35,519 nucleotides of DNA from JBPCNH01 sp051001455 (lineage in GTDB: Bacteria > Actinomycetota > CADDZG01 > WHSQ01). The position numbers were made by a program, and so were the translations under genes. The notes under the pieces are model-generated. The model was not told where the DNA came from, did not search any database, and saw nothing but the letters and a program-made list of their open reading frames with translations. This document shows positions 33,254 to 35,519 of the stretch, piece by piece (within the stretch, counting starts at the first letter, position 1; each line of letters starts with the position of its first letter). The DNA lies in NCBI GenBank assembly GCA_051001455.1, contig JBPCNH010000034.1:1-35519 (forward strand), written 5' to 3'.

Positions 33254-33940
33254 GTGGTAGCCGACGCGACAGGACTCATCGAATCCCGTCTAGCCGAGGC
33301 GGGATTCACGCGCGTGGGAGGAGCCGACGAAGTCGGTCGCGGGGCGCTTGCCGGGCCCCTCTTCGCCGCGGCCGTCGTCCTTCCGGTGGATGCAGAGATA
33401 CCGGGCCTGCGGGATTCCAAGCTCTGCACGAAGAAGCAGCGTCTCGACCTGGCGGAACGGATCAAAGACGTGGCCTTCTCTTATTCCGTCGTCAAGGTGC
33501 GTCACTCGACGATCGACGAGAAGGGGCTGAACCCGGCGAATCTCCGCGCGTTGCGCTCGGCGCTGAACAGTCTCGAGGTCGAGCCGCAGTACATCCTCGT
33601 CGATTACTTCCGTCTGAAACGGATGCCGTGTCCCACCCTTGGTGTGAAGAAAGGGGACGGCGTCTCGAAGGCGGTGGCCGCTGCATCCATCCTCGCGAAG
33701 GTCGAACGAGACGCCGCGATGGGTCGGTACCACCGGCGTTTCCCGCGCTACGGGTTCAAGACCAACGCCGGTTACGGAACCCGCTATCACTGGAACGCGC
33801 TGAAGCAGTACGGGCCGTCGCCCGTTCATCGTCGCTCGTTCTATGGAGTCACCGGATTCAGGGACGAGAATGGTGTCATTCAGCCCCATGTAGCGCGAGA
33901 CTTACAGGGCAACGATCTGAACGAGGAGGAGGACCGATGA
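33254..33940 (+). CDS. rnhB: Ribonuclease HII
   Basis: A 228-residue RNase HII that nicks RNA-DNA hybrids and single ribonucleotides in DNA. Active-site residues are visible: Asp25-Glu26 in GADEVGRGALAGP, Asp117 in ILVDYF, and the SILAKVERDAAM motif with its Asp. RYGFKTNAGYGTRYHWNAL is the conserved C-terminal substrate region. GTG 33254 lies six bases after TAGATT, the leaderless pattern. It overlaps the DUF2469 gene by four bases (ATGA). Confidence 0.95.
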   Translation: MVADATGLIESRLAEAGFTRVGGADEVGRGALAGPLFAAAVVLPVDAEIPGLRDSKLCTKKQRLDLAERIKDVAFSYSVVKVRHSTIDEKGLNPANLRALRSALNSLEVEPQYILVDYFRLKRMPCPTLGVKKGDGVSKAVAAASILAKVERDAAMGRYHRRFPRYGFKTNAGYGTRYHWNALKQYGPSPVHRRSFYGVTGFRDENGVIQPHVARDLQGNDLNEEEDR

Positions 33941-34257
33941 GCGTCGAGGACCTCGAGAAATATGAGGCCGAGATGGAGCTCCAGCTCTACAGGGAGTACC
34001 GGGACGTCCTCCCCATGTTCAAGTTCGTCGTCGAGACCGAGCGCCGGTTCTACCTCGCGAATGACGTGAAGGTCGAGACCAAGAACGTCGGTCCCAAAAC
34101 CTGGTTCGAGGTCGAGCTGGGCGACGCATGGGTGTGGGACATGCACCGGCCCGCCCGCTTCGTCACGCACGTGAAGGTCGTGACGTTCAGGGATCTGAAC
34201 GTCGAAGAGCTCGCCGGCCGGGACATGCTGCCGGATCCGGCGAAGCTCGAGCAATAA
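33937..34257 (+). CDS. DUF2469 family actinobacterial protein
   Basis: A 106-residue protein with the conserved features SVEDLEKYEAEMELQLYREY, FKFVVETERRFYLAN and a tail with WVWDMHRPARFVTHVKVVTF and ELAG. DUF2469 is nearly restricted to actinobacteria and has no known biochemical role. It almost always lies between rnhB and yraN, as here, with an ATGA overlap with rnhB. It is the best single marker for the phylum in this window. Confidence 0.93.
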   Translation: MSVEDLEKYEAEMELQLYREYRDVLPMFKFVVETERRFYLANDVKVETKNVGPKTWFEVELGDAWVWDMHRPARFVTHVKVVTFRDLNVEELAGRDMLPDPAKLEQ

Positions 34258-34295
34258 CCTTCGTAGCTGTCGCACCTCCTCCGTAGCGTCCCGGT

Positions 34296-34649
34296 ATGGA
34301 CGCTCGCCCCCAGTTAGCACGCAGCGGAGAGGATCTCGCCGCTGCTCTGTACCGGCGCGCCGGGTTCGAGATCGTGTCTCGCAATCACCGCACGAGATAC
34401 GGCGAGCTCGATCTCATCGCCCGCAAAGGCCGGCTCCTGGTCTTCTGCGAGGTCAAGACGCGGCGCACCGATCGCTGGGGCGCGCCGGCAGAGGCGGTCG
34501 GATGGGACAAGCAGCGACGGCTGCGGCAGTTGGCCACGGAATGGCTGGCTCAGCACCGGCCCGGACGCGTCGAGATCCGCTTCGACGTGGTCTCGGTCTT
34601 GGTAGGTGACGGCGCGCCGGAGGTTCAGCACATCCCTGCGGCGTTCTAA
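34296..34649 (+). CDS. yraN: YraN/UPF0102 family endonuclease-like protein
   Basis: A 117-residue protein with the UPF0102 pattern: GEDLAAALYRRAGFEIVSRN, RYGELDLIARKGRLLVFCEV with the E-x(n)-D and E-V-K nuclease-like residues, and AVGWDKQRRLRQLATEWL. The fold is that of restriction-type endonucleases and Holliday-junction resolvases; activity has not been firmly shown for the family. ATG 34296 lies six bases after TAGCGT. It is followed by comM, as in most actinobacteria. Confidence 0.92.
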   Translation: MDARPQLARSGEDLAAALYRRAGFEIVSRNHRTRYGELDLIARKGRLLVFCEVKTRRTDRWGAPAEAVGWDKQRRLRQLATEWLAQHRPGRVEIRFDVVSVLVGDGAPEVQHIPAAF

Positions 34650-34753
34650 CTAGAACGCAGGGACCTGCGATACCCGTCACATCTACATGTCACAGGTGAT
34701 GGCTAGGTTTGGTCTCGGGTCGCGCCGCTGGAGCCGGGATCGGGAAGTGATCC

Positions 34754-35519
34754 TTGCTCGCCAAGACTGAATCTATAGCCATCGTCGGCACCGAGGCGCG
34801 CCCGGTCGAGATCGAGGTGCACGTACCGGGCACCGGGCTTCCCGGTTTCTCGGTAGTGGGGCTGCCTACCGCTTCCGTGCGCGAGTCCGAGCACCGTTGT
34901 CGTTCTGCTCTCGCCGCGAGTGGGTTCGCATGGCCGCCGGGCCGGGTGGTCGCCAACATCGCTCCCGGCGCTTTGCGCAAGGAAGGAACACATTTCGATC
35001 TGCCGCTGGCGCTGGCGATCCTCACCGCCAATGATCTGCTTCCCGAAGCGAGTCTGAGAGGCCTCTTGATCATGGGAGAGCTGGCGCTCGACGGATCGCT
35101 GCGTCCTGTGCGCGGGGTCCTGGCCGGCGCCATCGCCGCGCGGGAGTACGACAGAGGGCCCTTCCTCTGTCCTCGTCCCAACGCCGCCGAGGCCGCCATC
35201 GTCGAAGGGCTCGAGGTGGTAGCGGTTTCCTCCTTGCAGGAATGCGTCGATTATCTGAAGGGCGAACTCGATCCCGATCCCGTTGAAGCGGTCGAACAGG
35301 TTCATCCCGAGTTCGACGACCTGTGTGAGGTGCGGGGTCATCCTCAGGCCAAGGAAGCGCTCGAGATCGCGGCTGCAGGCGGACATAACCTGCTACTCAC
35401 CGGGTCGCCGGGGTCCGGCAAGACGATGCTGGCGCGCCGGTTACCCGGGATCCTGCCCGAGATGACGCTGGACGAGGCTTTCGAGGTCACCCGTATCCGC
35501 TCCGTCGCGGGGCTGCTCC
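34754..35519 (+). CDS. comM: ComM/YifB family Mg-chelatase-like AAA ATPase, 5' part
   Basis: The open frame runs off the window after 255 codons (full family length is near 500). It contains the N-terminal Lon-protease-like/S5 domain (VEIEVHVPGTGLPGFSVVGL, RVVANIAPGALRKEGTHFDL, LALAILTAND) and the start of the AAA domain with Walker A GSPGSGKTML, followed by RLPGILPEMTLDEAFEV. ComM is a hexameric helicase that promotes branch migration in natural transformation. The start is TTG 34754 with GGGAAG upstream; no ATG or GTG is suitable. Synteny with yraN supports the call. Confidence 0.93.
   Translation, partial: MLAKTESIAIVGTEARPVEIEVHVPGTGLPGFSVVGLPTASVRESEHRCRSALAASGFAWPPGRVVANIAPGALRKEGTHFDLPLALAILTANDLLPEASLRGLLIMGELALDGSLRPVRGVLAGAIAAREYDRGPFLCPRPNAAEAAIVEGLEVVAVSSLQECVDYLKGELDPDPVEAVEQVHPEFDDLCEVRGHPQAKEALEIAAAGGHNLLLTGSPGSGKTMLARRLPGILPEMTLDEAFEVTRIRSVAGLL

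Overview
The window looks like a G+C-rich actinobacterial chromosome (Actinomycetota), probably an uncultured or little-studied lineage. The evidence is the block rplS-lepB-lepB-rnhB-DUF2469-yraN-comM (DUF2469 is an actinobacterial marker family), the actinobacterial type of SerC, DUF222/HNH (13E12-type) repeat genes, frequent GTG/TTG starts, and many genes with a TANNNT box 6-9 nt before the start codon, as in leaderless actinobacterial genes. No rRNA, CRISPR array, phage module or transposase was seen. I do not recognise the genus.

Layout. 0.1-2.4 kb: a TPR protein and a lipoprotein in one operon, then a small DUF5808-like membrane protein. 2.4-3.9 kb: first copy of a ~1.47-kb repeat element carrying a DUF222/HNH endonuclease. 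4.1-6.3 kb (minus strand): HAAS-domain membrane protein, PadR regulator, acyl-CoA dehydrogenase. 6.4-9.1 kb: ECF sigma factor with a membrane-anchored beta-propeller partner behind a candidate self-recognised promoter. 9.2-10.1 kb: dodecin and a convergent PH/SHOCT membrane protein. 10.2-13.9 kb: gatC-gatA-gatB and an SRPBCC protein. 14.0-16.4 kb: two tandem secreted LVIVD-repeat proteins. 16.5-18.4 kb: a disturbed region with a broken PaaI-type thioesterase, the detached 3' end of an aminotransferase gene, and two unknown secreted proteins of visibly lower G+C. 18.5-25.9 kb: amino-acid metabolism (class I aminotransferase, serC, GNAT, DUF2332, serA, a branched-chain aminotransferase) and a PIG-L deacetylase. 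26.1-28 kb: typA. 28.0-29.4 kb: second copy of the HNH repeat. 29.6-31.3 kb: gltX, tRNA-Gln(CTG), tRNA-Glu(CTC). 31.3-35.5 kb: rplS, two signal peptidases, rnhB, DUF2469, yraN, and comM running off the window.

How it fits together. gltX, tRNA-Gln, tRNA-Glu and gatCAB make up the indirect route to Gln-tRNA(Gln). SerA and SerC are two of the three steps to serine. The points most worth a second look are the paired HNH repeat element, the low-G+C island bounded by two copies of an aminotransferase 3' end, the perfect inverted repeat before serC, and the aminotransferase whose best start codon is ATC.
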